57,101 nt of DNA from Trichodesmium erythraeum GBRTRLIN201. Its GTDB lineage: Bacteria; Cyanobacteriota; Cyanobacteriia; Cyanobacteriales; Microcoleaceae. The notes beneath the pieces are model-generated. The model saw only the letters and a program-made list of their open reading frames with translations, was not told the DNA's origin and searched no databases. Each line of letters starts with the position of its first letter. The stretch's first letter is position 1. Made by a program: the position numbers and the translations under genes. Positions 9,822 to 19,114 of this stretch are shown here, one piece after another. The stretch spans positions 1-57,101 of the forward strand of contig JAGGDU010000021.1 of assembly GCA_018457135.1 (NCBI GenBank), written 5' to 3'.

Positions 9822-10876
9822 AAAAGGTATTTTAGTGAGGTTGGGAAATAGGGATGTAATAATTAAAGTTTTATGGAAAGGTTTGTCGGTTTTGACTTAT
9901 TAACATTTCTGATAATTACTTACTAAATTATATTCTTAATTCTAAAGGGTTACAAGTGTTTATTTTCGTGATTATTTTAATTATGCAAAAATTTTAACTA
10001 AATTGCGGTGTTTGATGATATTTGGAAAGGTATGAGCGATCGCTTATCAAAAAAATCAAAAAATACGGTTTTTTTTTCACTATAACAGGTTCTTATTATG
10101 AAAATTCTTTAATAATTCCTAATCTTATCTATTCTGGTGAATTTTTTCGGTACTTAATGGTTATTGGAAAACTATTAAATACATTAAATATGGTGGAAAA
10201 ATAGAGGGATATTTTGACGAAATAACTATTTATAAAAATGATGATTATAAGTTAGGAAATATTTCTACAGACAAGATGGAAAGTTTTCCTGAATTTGAAA
10301 TAAGTTAAACTACCAGGATGTCTTTTAATTCTGGGATATTTTTTTTTAATGAATAATATTTTAATTTTTAATATTTCAAAATAAACAGGCTTCTGCTCTA
10401 GATACTGAGAATAAAGCGATTAAATTTTTACTGAAAAAATTAATGGTAAGCTAGTTACGAAATAATTGCAAATATACCTATTGAATATAATTAATTTAAC
10501 TACAATAGTAGATACTCTAAATTTAGTTTATTTTCTCAAAAATTGTTGATAAACTTGAGTTTGAGGATGCAAATTATACAAGCTGTATTATCAGAAATTT
10601 CAGTGCCTATTTTTTGTTTTTTAGGAAATATACTGAAATAATATGACAAAATAGAAATTTAGATTTTTCAATTAAGCTGTTTTTGGCTCTAATTCCACTT
10701 TGTTTTTCCTAAATTGTACTTTAGCGGGGTCTAATTGCGGGGATATCCCAGTTATGGCTAATACTTGTTTAATATTCTAAAACATTTAAAAATTTAACTC
10801 CTACTTTTGGTAGGTTGGTTTGGCTCTGGCTTCAAGCCTTTAGTATAAAGTTAAGAAGGAACTAATTAATTAAAAA
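9822..10876. other. intergenic region with one coding trace
   Basis: About 1 kb of AT-rich DNA separates pyrD from the protease/SUMF1 gene. Apart from the trace at 10151-10308, frames are short. A purine-rich AGAAGGA lies at about 10854-10860, some 16 nt before the GTG start of the next gene. Confidence 0.45.
10151..10308 (+). pseudogene. C-terminal coding trace of an unknown protein
   Basis: In the frame ending at TAA 10306-10308 the sequence reads GYWKTIKYIKYGGKIEGYF and then DEITIYKNDDYKLGNIS, a plausible beta-rich protein tail of about 50 residues. A stop lies shortly upstream in frame. The overlapping frame at 10022-10204 may hold an earlier piece after a frameshift. I do not recognise the family; a broken small gene is the likeliest reading. 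Confidence 0.3.
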
Positions 10877-12445
10877 GTGGTTAATTTAAAAAAGTTGGAA
10901 GATTCTATTGTTTTAATTGCAAGTGCTAAAGATAATAGAAAAAATGTTATTGGTACTGGATTTATATTTCATAAGGAACAGAATTGTACTTATCTACTTA
11001 CTTGTGCTCATGTTGTTGAGGATGTTGGTGGGGCAGACAACATAAAGGTAAATAATATTCCGGCGGAAGTTATAAAGATAGGAGATATTCAGGGTTTTGA
11101 TTTAGCTGTTTTAAAGGTGAATGAAAGTTTTTCAGCTCCATCTTTAAGTTTAATGATTTTATATGGAGAGGAAGAAAAAAATTTGCTTGTGAAAATTCCT
11201 GGTTATTATCTTTGGGGTCAAAATAATGCACTTTGTCGTCAAACAATAAAAGGAAGAATGACAGTAGAGGTTGATGGAGAAAGGGCATTTCAATTAATAG
11301 AAAATATGCCAGAAGATGTGGCGGTTGAAAAGTTAGAGATAGAAAAAGGAAGTCTCCGTTCAGGTTATAGTGGTTCTCCTGTTATTGATATTAATACAGG
11401 ACTAGTTATCGGTCTAGTTACTCATAAAATTGATGTTGATGGAGTAGGAATGTTTGGTAGAGCAATATCAATAGAGGCTTTAGAAAAAATTTGGTTTGAA
11501 ATAACTGATGAAGTCTTTAAAAAAATTAAACGAGAATCAAAAACAATAGAAGTTTTAACTAGTACAAATATTGAAGATAATTTAGAAAGTAAAGTTACAT
11601 TATCAAAAGAACTAGACAAGGGAGAATTGTTTACTTTTGCAGTTGTAAGTGTTAATAATTTTGGCAGTATTGTTAATCGTAGTCAAGGGGGTGCTAGACA
11701 GAAAATAGAAAATTTAGGTAATGGAATTAAATTGGAAATGGTTTATATTCCTGGGGGTACTTTTACTATGGGTTCTCCTGAAAGTGAAGTGGATAGCAAT
11801 AATAATGAACGGCCCCAACATGATGTAACTGTCCCTAACTTTTTTATGGGCAAATATCCAGTTACTCAAGGACAGTGGAAAGCGATCGCCTCCTGCGCAG
11901 ACTTGAAAGTAAAATTAGACCTAGAGCTAGAACCATCTTATTTTAAAGAACCATACCGAAATATAGATAGATGGCAGAGACCAGTTGAGGAGGTTATTTG
12001 GTACCAAGCTATAGAGTTTTGCCAAAGGCTATCGAAATTAACAGGAAAGAATTATAGACTGCCCAGTGAAGCAGAATGGGAATATGCTTGCCGTGCAGGA
12101 ACAACTACACCTTTCTATTTTGGGGAAACTATAACGCCTGAGTTAGTTAACTATAATGACAAATATGTTTATGGTAGTGCACCAAAAGGAGAATATAGAG
12201 AACAAACAACTCCCGTAGGCCAATTTCCGGCTAATGCTTTTGGGTTATACGATATGCACGGAAATGTGTGGGAGTGGTGTGCTGATCAATGGCATCGTAA
12301 CTATAATGGTGCTCCTACAGATGGCAGTGTTTGGCTAGATGGAGATAAAGAGATAACATGTGTGCGGGGCGGTTCCTGGGACGACTTTCCTAATTCTTGC
12401 CGTTCTGCGTTTCGCTTGAACTATGTTAGGCGCGACTACCGCTAG
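10877..12445 (+). CDS. trypsin-like serine protease fused to SUMF1/C-type-lectin domain (probable DGR target)
   Basis: This 522-residue two-domain protein starts at GTG 10877. Residues 1-210 form a trypsin-like protease with His in TCAHVVED (about 43), Asp in GFDLAVL (about 74) and Ser in SGYSGSP (about 165). A linker of about 75 residues leads to a formylglycine-generating-enzyme (SUMF1) fold at 285-522, with IPGGTFTMGSP, RLPSEAEWEYACRAGT, GLYDMHGNVWEWCAD and VRGGSWDD. The chain stops at TAG 12443-12445; the same frame continues to TAA 12491-12493 and encodes GFRVVCDGG, the normal end of the fold. The SUMF1 half is probably a ligand-binding lectin scaffold, as in known cyanobacterial retroelement targets, rather than an enzyme (inference). 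Confidence 0.85.
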   Translation: MVNLKKLEDSIVLIASAKDNRKNVIGTGFIFHKEQNCTYLLTCAHVVEDVGGADNIKVNNIPAEVIKIGDIQGFDLAVLKVNESFSAPSLSLMILYGEEEKNLLVKIPGYYLWGQNNALCRQTIKGRMTVEVDGERAFQLIENMPEDVAVEKLEIEKGSLRSGYSGSPVIDINTGLVIGLVTHKIDVDGVGMFGRAISIEALEKIWFEITDEVFKKIKRESKTIEVLTSTNIEDNLESKVTLSKELDKGELFTFAVVSVNNFGSIVNRSQGGARQKIENLGNGIKLEMVYIPGGTFTMGSPESEVDSNNNERPQHDVTVPNFFMGKYPVTQGQWKAIASCADLKVKLDLELEPSYFKEPYRNIDRWQRPVEEVIWYQAIEFCQRLSKLTGKNYRLPSEAEWEYACRAGTTTPFYFGETITPELVNYNDKYVYGSAPKGEYREQTTPVGQFPANAFGLYDMHGNVWEWCADQWHRNYNGAPTDGSVWLDGDKEITCVRGGSWDDFPNSCRSAFRLNYVRRDYR

Positions 12446-12480
12446 GGCATTATCGGTTTTCGTGTAGTCTGCGATGGCGG
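12367..12480 (+). other. probable variable region (VR) of a diversity-generating retroelement
   Basis: The last codons of the SUMF1 fold alternate invariant codons (CGT, TCT, GCG, CGC, TGC) with apparently hypervariable ones (GAC, GAC, TTT, TCT, TTT, TTG, GTT, GAC, TAC, TAG, GGC, ATT). The variable codons end in C, T or G and never in A, as expected when AAC, AAT or AAG template codons are hit by adenine mutagenesis. A conserved GGTTTTCGTGTAGTCTGCGA tail follows, in the position of an initiation-of-homing signal. I saw no template repeat and no reverse transcriptase in the window, so a retroelement would have to act from elsewhere. Confidence 0.6.
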
Positions 12481-13024
12481 GAGAACTCTCTAACCCTTTT
12501 TTCTTTTCCCCTTTTACCCTTTGCCCTGTTTTTCTTTTTCCTCTTTTGAGTCCGGCTTTAGCGGGTAGAATTTTTTTTAGCAATGTAATATATTTGTAGT
12601 ACAAAATGAGTAAGTCTCATTAGACGCAAATTATTATTAAGCTAAAATCAAGATTAAATGTTATTCATTTTGGTAATTTTAGTATTCTTAATTTCAGCAA
12701 ATATTACCATTTTTTATTGACTAATAATTTTTGCTAATTCAACAATTATTATTCCCAGAAAACAGTCAAATATGAGATGTATTGTTAAATAAAAAAAGCT
12801 ACTTTTTAATAGTGATAAATCTGAATAATTTTTATTCTATATAACTAGGCTATATCTAAGTTTTTATGTTTTAGTTATGTGTGTAGTTTTTTAAGTCATA
12901 AAATATTAAAAGTTGGCTGATAAATTATTAATTGTTAGTTATTAATTATTGACTATTGAAATAGAGTCAGATGATAATATTTTAATTAATAGTAATTAGT
13001 CAAGAAAAGAAGGTAAGTCTAATG

Positions 13025-13197
13025 GAAGGAATTTATCTGATGATTCTGAGGCTAAATCTGTTGGAGCTTAATTATCAGACTATTGAAGAAGAAAATATTC
13101 AAAAATTGAAAAATTTATGTAATGGTTTTGGTTTGACTAAGAACTAGAAAAACATGGTTTTCTAAAGCAAGTTGAGATTTATTTAAAGGCTTTATAG
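13025..13197 (+). pseudogene. frameshifted gene remnant, family unknown
   Basis: One frame reads LNYQTIEEENIQKLKNLCN; after a one-base shift near 13138 the reading continues as ELEKHGFLKQVEIYLKAL and ends at TAG 13195-13197. Together they give a coherent helical C-terminus of about 55 residues, so this looks like a dead small gene. I cannot name the family. Confidence 0.35.
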
Positions 13198-14498
13198 TCT
13201 GTGAAAAATTTGTTTTTGAGTCAGTTATAATAACAATTTATGCTGATAGAATAAATATTCATAGTTCTGCTTTGGGAATATAAAATATATTCTTAGTTAT
13301 AATTTTTTTATGATAATAATTTCTATTTTTTAGTCTGTACGGCCGCATATTTTTCTGAGAATAAAACGAGTTTAAATGATATTAAAATACAGATTTTTTG
13401 AAAATACAAAAAAATCAGCGATCGCAGCACAATTTTTACATTCAAAACCACAAATTATTATGGTTTTTAAGAGTTTGATAAATTTTAGTTTTTAACGATT
13501 TTAAAACTTTAGACCGCAGTATTTCAGAATGATTTTTACTATTAAAAAATAACTATTAACACCTTGGAAGTATTTTAATTGTAATTAATTATTCTATTGA
13601 ATTTAATGATTTTTTTTAACTATGCCATCACCATTTTTTTACATTTAATATTTGAAGTATTTTTTGCTGTTAAAAACCTCAGAAAAAAAATCTAGCGATC
13701 GCTGATATATTATTAAGAGTCTCAATCAAAAATTATTATATTTATCGGTGATATTTTAATCAAAAATTATAACTTGAATCTCTTTATTTCTATGATTTTA
13801 TTATTCTGGTAAAGTAAAAAAGAGTTTTTGAGTGTTTACTAAAAAGGTTATTTCCAAAAATTCCAAGAATCTCAATTGAAAGGCGATCGCAACTTTTTAA
13901 TTAATTCTAATTCTAGGTGTTTTCGCAATTTTCTATCAGCAAGAATATTAAAACAAAAAGCAGAAACTACTGCAACTTTCATCTGATATTTTCTATGCAT
14001 TTCGATGTAATTTAGTCGTTAGTGAAATCAGAAATTTGTCTGAAAAGCCTCGTATTTTGGTAATTTGGATGTATGTATCAGCTCTGAAGCCGGAATAAAG
14101 AGAATTGTTAATTGTAGTTAGCGTTGGCGGAGGATAGTGGTTGCAGCTATATCCCTCACCAAATAAGTGCTATTTGTGATCATGCTCTCCGTAAAACATT
14201 AGAGGTTTTCAGCTTGAGTCTACTCATTTAACAGAACGAGAACACCTAAGTAAAATGATATTTTTATTAACTTGACAGCAGTTTTCACATTGGTAGACCA
14301 GAGTAGGGGCGTTCCATACAACCTAACTAGATGCAACCTCCTGACAAAATTTTGGTGATGGCGATGTAGTTCATAAATTTCAAAAGCGCTGTAACATTTT
14401 GCTGGGTACATCAAGTGAGTGCGTAACCAGATAAGCCTGGTTTTCTGTTAGTCAAAAAACATGGATATCAAGCTAAAAGTTAGGACAGCTTTTACCTG

Positions 14499-15000
14499 AT
14501 GCATAAGCTCCGAAAAGAAATATCAGAGGTTGGTGACAGTTTATTGACAGAAATAAATTCTCAACTTTTGTCACCAAAAAAACCAAGTTTAAATTTGGCG
14601 ACAGTGGCTAACTTTCACCGAGAACTCCTGCCTAGAAAAATAAGAGGAAGCAGGGTCAAAATTTTCATAATTCTTCGGGAAGCGATCGCTTGTTCGCAAT
14701 ATTACTCTTAGGTAACTGATAGCAACAGGTTGAATACCTTCAAGCCTTTTCGAGTCTTGTACAAAGTCGCCCTCAAACAGTCCGGTTTTAAACCAAATTT
14801 TTCCATGAAAAAGGAAAACCATACCAAGCAGAATTAGAAATATCAGCAGCAAAAACACTTAAATAAGGAGACCAAAAATATTTGGAATTTATAGGTTTTA
14901 GGCAAAACACCCGATGACCAGTTACTTGCATATAAAGTTGTAGCTGTGGCAAAAGATAGGGAGTGTTAGCACCTGCTGCCACCAGGATGAAAACATTAAA
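14499..15000 (+). pseudogene. degraded plus-strand coding fragments, unknown
   Basis: Frame 14499-14711 reads MHKLRKEISEVGDSLLTEIN and later NLATVANFHRELLPRK, with protein-like composition. A second stretch in another frame (about 14808-14990) gives GKPYQAELEISAAKTLK and YLEFIGFRQNTR broken by stops. These may be parts of one decayed gene. No family is recognised, and an opposing minus-strand frame is less protein-like. Confidence 0.25.
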
Positions 15001-15219
15001 AAGTATTTTCCTCTCTAGTTTTCAGCTATTGTAGCTTTCCCTTTTTTTTCTACAATAAAAGTTTTTGCAGTTTCCTAAACTCACCCCCTAACAAAAAGAG
15101 AAAAAATTAACCTAATAACCAGAAGTAAGTGATCATCCCTAATGACTATCGAGCATTTCAGAGACTTGAACCATATTACCTAATGGCGTCTTTAGCTCAA
15201 CATATCTCACTCAAAAACC

Positions 15220-15825
15220 CTATTTAGACACAGCATCACAGTTAGCCAAATACCACCGCCAAAGTAAATTAGTTCCTTTTGTAATTCCAATACGAGTTGT
15301 TTGTACTATTTGCAAATTTTTTTCAAACGAAGGCGATCGCTGTTCCAACCACATAGGTTGTCCTGCTCTCAAACGAGAACCATTTAAATTCAAGTCTATA
15401 TTAAGCAGACGACAAAGCTTACCAGGTCCCGCAGCCAAACGAGAAACTTTAGGTTTTGATTTTTGTTTTGGAATATGCTCCCATAACCAATTTGGCACAG
15501 ACTCTAACTGTAAAGCCCGAATTAAAACAACACTAGGTATCCCATCAATATCTGTAACAACATTTAGGCAGTGGTACATCCCATAAATGAGAAAAACATA
15601 GCTTATTCCCGGAGGACCAAACATCACCGTATTTCGTGGAGTACGTTTGCGATAAGCGTGACAAGCAGGGTCTCCTGGGGCATAGGCTTCGGTTTCTACT
15701 ATTGTGCTACGGATAATTTTTTCCTCCGATATTCGTCGCACCAAAGTACAACCTATTAATTCTGGAGCAACTTCAGGTGATGGGCGTTCTAGCCAAGTAT
15801 TTTCTATAACTTCATTGTTTGCCAT
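15220..15825 (-). CDS. DNA-3-methyladenine glycosylase (AAG/MPG family)
   Basis: This 201-residue monofunctional glycosylase removes alkylated purines and hypoxanthine to start base excision repair. Family marks are ELIGCTLVRR near residue 23, the catalytic Glu in IVETEAYAPGDPACHAY (about 44-60), MFGPPGISYVFLIYGMY near 70-86 (including the intercalating Tyr region) and AAGPGKLCRLLNID near 136. I prefer ATG 15825 over the upstream in-frame TTG at 15840, since it gives the usual length. The gene stands alone and is intact. Confidence 0.92.
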   Translation of the reverse strand: MANNEVIENTWLERPSPEVAPELIGCTLVRRISEEKIIRSTIVETEAYAPGDPACHAYRKRTPRNTVMFGPPGISYVFLIYGMYHCLNVVTDIDGIPSVVLIRALQLESVPNWLWEHIPKQKSKPKVSRLAAGPGKLCRLLNIDLNLNGSRLRAGQPMWLEQRSPSFEKNLQIVQTTRIGITKGTNLLWRWYLANCDAVSK

Positions 15826-15840
15826 TAAATACCTTACCAA

Positions 15841-16154
15841 TATTATTCATAGAGACAGTCGGTAAATACAGTAAATTCTAACTTTCTATTGTACAAATAT
15901 TAATCATCAAACCTTTGTTGTATGAAGATATTGCTCGCCATAGCGATACCTCACTGTCAATAAAATTCCCACTATTTTAGTCAAAACTATCGTCTTTTAC
16001 CTCATTATCCAAAACAGCGATCGCCTTTCCCCAGAGAATTTTTTTAATATTCAAATTTCCCAACTTTTACTTAACTATAAAAACTCCGATAAACATTAAG
16101 GTATGTGCATTCCTTTATTTCAGTAGGAATATTGCACACAACCGTTATTAAAAA
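15841..16154. other. intergenic flank of the IS607-type element
   Basis: About 310 bp between the glycosylase gene and the right end of the transposable element. One HIP1 site lies near 16018. No gene is seen. The guide (omega/reRNA) scaffold of TnpB, if functional, would be expected at the 3' end of tnpB and may reach into this flank. Confidence 0.4.
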
Positions 16155-16172
16155 CCTATGATAATCTATATG

Positions 16173-16187
16173 AATCTATGATTATCT
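16173..16187. repeat. right-end inverted motif of the IS607-type element
   Basis: AATCTATGATTATCT is the exact reverse complement of 18001-18015 at the other end. A related half-copy sits about 15 bp further out. Confidence 0.7.
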
Positions 16188-16190
16188 GTT

Positions 16191-17336
16191 CTATTCCTGC
16201 TTCATTCTGGCAACGTCGGCGTTATCCAGTCCACAAGCTGTCACGGTCGAACTGACCGCCATAGCTAAATTTAACGCTGTATTCAAGTCTCGGTCGCAAC
16301 TGAATTTGCAATGTTCGCAATTGAAAACGCGCTCTGATAACAACAGAGATTCTTTAACAGTTCCACACCTACTGCAAGTTTTAGAACTAGGAAACCATCT
16401 ATCCACAATGGTTAACTTAGAGCCATACAGTTGACATTTGTACTTTAATTGTCTGCGAAATTCGTAAAAACCCATATCGGCAACAGCCTTAGCCAGCTTG
16501 TAATTTGACATCATTCCTGATACATTTAGGTCTTCTATTACTATTTGACTGTGGTTTTTAGCCAAATAAGTAGTTAGTTTATGCAGTGTATCTTTCCTGA
16601 TGTTAGCTATTCTATTATGTAACTTGGCTATTTTGAGTTGCGCTTTTTTCCAGTTAGACGAAAATTTCACTTTATGTCGGTTCAAGTATTGCAACCTAGA
16701 AAGTTTAACTTCTAAATTTCTATAAGATTTTGCACCAGGGAATACCTCCCCAGTTGATAGGGTAGCTAGTGATTTCATACCCAAATCTACACCAACTACA
16801 TCAACTGATTTCTCAGTGACTATGGTTGCTGTTTCTATCTTGAAACTGACAAACCATCTATCAGCTTTTTTGCTAATAGTTACAGACTTGGGAGTGACAT
16901 TATCTGGCAAAATTTCAAAGGTTTTCACCCATCCAATTCGAGGTAATTTAATCTGATTAAAACCGACTATAATTGAACCATCCAAAGTGAAACTATCATC
17001 CCTACCTTTTTTCTTGAATTTAGGTTGAGCAGACACTTTAGTTAAGCAACGTTTCCAAGCATTGGATAAATGCCTCAAAGCATATTGAGGTGCTGTTTTA
17101 GATACTTCGTAATACCAATAGCTATTAGGTTTAACTATTGCTACTAAAAGCTTATGCAGGTCGATAGATGTGGGAAATTTAAGTTTACTATCAGGATTAT
17201 TGGAATTGTGAGTAAGGATATTTCTAGTTAACCATAAGCCCCAATTCCAAGCATGACGTGCGACACCAGCGTGTTTAGCTAGTAAGGTTTTTTGTGAGTT
17301 ATTTGGGTAGAGTTCTGTTTTAAATCCTAGTAGCAT
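16191..17336 (-). CDS. TnpB, RNA-guided nuclease of the IS607/IS605 group
   Basis: This 381-residue OrfB/TnpB protein starts at ATG 17336 (MLLGFKTELYPN, the family's usual N-terminus). The frame is open 28 codons further upstream, but that stretch overlaps the tnpA remnant. The RuvC-like catalytic acids are visible: Asp in VGVDLGMKSLA, Glu in IVIEDLNVSGMM and Asp in CDRDLNTALNLA. The zinc ribbon CSRCG...CEHC lies between the last two. TnpB proteins cut DNA guided by an RNA from the element's 3' end and help maintain the element. All key residues are present, so the nuclease may be active even though the recombinase is not. Confidence 0.92.
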   Translation of the reverse strand: MLLGFKTELYPNNSQKTLLAKHAGVARHAWNWGLWLTRNILTHNSNNPDSKLKFPTSIDLHKLLVAIVKPNSYWYYEVSKTAPQYALRHLSNAWKRCLTKVSAQPKFKKKGRDDSFTLDGSIIVGFNQIKLPRIGWVKTFEILPDNVTPKSVTISKKADRWFVSFKIETATIVTEKSVDVVGVDLGMKSLATLSTGEVFPGAKSYRNLEVKLSRLQYLNRHKVKFSSNWKKAQLKIAKLHNRIANIRKDTLHKLTTYLAKNHSQIVIEDLNVSGMMSNYKLAKAVADMGFYEFRRQLKYKCQLYGSKLTIVDRWFPSSKTCSRCGTVKESLLLSERVFNCEHCKFSCDRDLNTALNLAMAVSSTVTACGLDNADVARMKQE

Positions 17337-17416
17337 GATTATCAGTTTTTCCCACAACTTGAGCGACTTCCTCAAGTAAACCCAGTAATAGTTTTTTATG
17401 TTTTTTTGATCAACAA

Positions 17417-17970
17417 CCATAAAGCCTAGCTGAAAAAACTGTGATTATTTCTAGTACATCTTGAGCTAGTTCTTCTTCAAAACTTGGTTGTTCACCTTTG
17501 TTAATAATAACTATCTCAATTCCCTAGAGTTCGCAAAAAGAAAAGACTAATTCAGCACCAAACCTTAACAATTTATCTTTATGGGTTAATACTAATCCCT
17601 TAGTTTGCTTTCTTAAGATTTTTTCTAATAGTTTTTGCAATCCCTTTTTGCGATAGTTCATGCCAGAGCCTAAGTCTTTAATTACCTCAAAGATCCACCC
17701 TTTGGCAGCACAATAAGTTTCTAGCATTGCCTGTTGCCTTTCTAAATCTACTTTTTGGTCGTGACTACTGACTCTAGCATAACAAATAGTAGGACTGTCT
17801 CCATCTCCTAAATTGATAAGTTTAGAGGAATCATAGAATCTAGTTCCAGCTTGACTTTTTCGGTCTGGTATCAGCTCTCCAGATAATTCCCATTTTCGGA
17901 GCGTATCAATGGACACTCCTAATAGTTCTGCTGCTGCACCTATCTTAATGAATTTATTAGTCATCATCAT
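17417..17970 (-). pseudogene. IS607-type serine recombinase TnpA, disrupted
   Basis: The N-terminus is a MerR-like helix-turn-helix (KIGAAAELLGVSIDTLRKW, residues 7-25). It is followed by the serine recombinase domain with the catalytic Ser in CYARVSSHDQ near residue 68 and a DLGSGMNYRKKGL segment. The frame stops at TAG 17524-17526 after CEL, then continues as GIEIVIINKGEQPSFEEELA to FSARLYG before a TGA at 17417-17419. Past that, KKHKKLL is still legible, as in intact relatives. Two nonsense codons truncate the enzyme, so it is scored as a pseudogene. A truncated 148-residue product is possible but should lack the end of the catalytic domain. Confidence 0.88.
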
Positions 17971-18000
17971 AAGTTTTACAAGACAATCATAGATTATAAA

Positions 18001-18015
18001 AGATAATCATAGATT
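18001..18015. repeat. left-end inverted motif of the IS607-type element
   Basis: AGATAATCATAGATT lies 31 bp before the tnpA start and is inverted at 16173-16187. A similar copy at 17984-17997 precedes it. Confidence 0.7.
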
Positions 18016-18117
18016 TTTTTCAAGCTGTTATTTACCCTTGTACATATTAGTAACTCCGGAAATACCGAATAGAAAACAAAAAAAACAACCGTACCTCAGT
18101 AACTTAAGCAACCTTCC

Positions 18118-18894
18118 CTACAATATCTGTGACAAAAACTTGCGGGTACGCTCCTCCTTAGGGTTTTGGAAAAACTCATCTGGAGTCGCCTCCTCTACCA
18201 ATAACCCATCCGCCATCAAAACAATTCGATCTGCTACCTCCCTAGCAAACCCTACCTCATGAGTCACCACTACCATAGTCATTCCCGAGTCTGCTAAACT
18301 ACGCATAACATCCAAAACTTCCCGTACCATCTCCGGGTCTAATGCTGAAGTTGGTTCATCAAATAACATAATTTTGGGTTGCATCGCTAAAGCACGAGCG
18401 ATCGCCACCCTTTGTTGCTGACCTCCCGAAAGTTGACCAGGAAATTTTTTCGCCTGTTCCAAAATATCAACTCTTTCCAAAAGTTGCATTGCCACCTCTT
18501 CCGCCTTCACCTTTGGCCATCGACGGACCCAGATAGGAGCTAAAGTAACATTTTGTAAAACTGTGAGGTGAGGAAATAAATTAAACTGCTGAAATACCAT
18601 CCCCACTTCTCGTCGAATAGCCTCAATATTTTTCAAATCGTGGGATAAATTAATACCATCAACAATAATACTACCCTTTTGAAATTCCTCTAAAGCATTA
18701 AAAGTACGGATAAAAGTCGATTTACCAGAACCACTCGGCCCCATAATTACTACTACTTCCCCAGGTTTTACCGTGAGACTTACTCCACGGAGAACATGAA
18801 AATTATTGCTGTACCATTTCTGGACATCTGTAGCAATAATTCCTATATTAGTATCCATTGGTGTTTCAGTTTTTTGTGTTTCTGCTTGTGTCAT
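18118..18894 (-). CDS. polar amino-acid ABC transporter, ATP-binding subunit
   Basis: A 258-residue ABC ATPase of the polar amino-acid uptake family (GlnQ/AapP/BgtA type). Walker [10 protein letters not shown] is near residues 52-60, the Q-loop [10 protein letters not shown] near 99-108, signature LSGGQQQR near 155-162, Walker B IMLFDEP near 175-181 and the switch His in VVVTHEV near 210. It powers import of amino acids captured by the binding protein encoded 5 kb upstream on the same strand. In Anabaena the matching ATPase, BgtA, is shared by NatFGH and Bgt permeases, so sharing is possible here. It is the last gene of the transporter cluster, 220 nt after natH. Confidence 0.92.
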   Translation of the reverse strand: MTQAETQKTETPMDTNIGIIATDVQKWYSNNFHVLRGVSLTVKPGEVVVIMGPSGSGKSTFIRTFNALEEFQKGSIIVDGINLSHDLKNIEAIRREVGMVFQQFNLFPHLTVLQNVTLAPIWVRRWPKVKAEEVAMQLLERVDILEQAKKFPGQLSGGQQQRVAIARALAMQPKIMLFDEPTSALDPEMVREVLDVMRSLADSGMTMVVVTHEVGFAREVADRIVLMADGLLVEEATPDEFFQNPKEERTRKFLSQIL

Positions 18895-19114
18895 TTTCTC
18901 TTATTAGCTATAGATTAGATTTAGAAAAAAAGCCCAACTTTAATCATATCTGCTTAGGGTTTATTCAAAAAAGTATTTTTAGGAAGTAGGGAGTACAGAA
19001 TAGTTAGGAAAAATAGAATAGAGCCAGAATAGAACGAGTAAGAAAAAACATTAATAAAATTGAAATCTTTTACAAGTAATAGTTTTGATTTCAACTAATA
19101 TCCAATAACTATAA

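Larger units (their letters stand above)
12494..15219. other. 2.7-kb gene desert with coding traces
   Basis: There is no intact gene here. It begins with pyrimidine-rich tracts just past the variable region. It contains a frameshifted coding trace at 13025-13197 and plus-strand fragments between 14499 and 15000. Several HIP1 octamers are present (for example near 13418, 13697, 13882 and 14682). I found no RNA gene. Confidence 0.5.
16155..18015 (-). mobile_element. IS607-type insertion sequence (broken tnpA, intact tnpB)
   Basis: The element carries a serine-recombinase-type tnpA remnant followed by tnpB on the minus strand, the IS607 layout. A 15-bp motif, AATCTATGATTATCT at 16173-16187, recurs inverted at 18001-18015. 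A second, less perfect copy lies beside each one (about 16156-16169 and 17984-17997). Paired motifs at both ends are good candidates for recombinase binding sites. IS607 elements usually lack true terminal inverted repeats and target duplications, so exact ends are uncertain. Since tnpA is dead, the copy should move only if a recombinase is supplied in trans. Confidence 0.8.

Noticed and set aside
12335-12604. Minus-strand frame overlapping the variable region
   Set aside because: Antisense shadow of the SUMF1 coding sequence and the pyrimidine-rich tract behind it.
14220-14414. Minus-strand frame with LHLVRLYG and VKTAVKLIKISFYL resembling the tail of IS4-type transposases
   Set aside because: The similarity is from memory and short; no catalytic part or ends nearby. 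Not enough to call an element.
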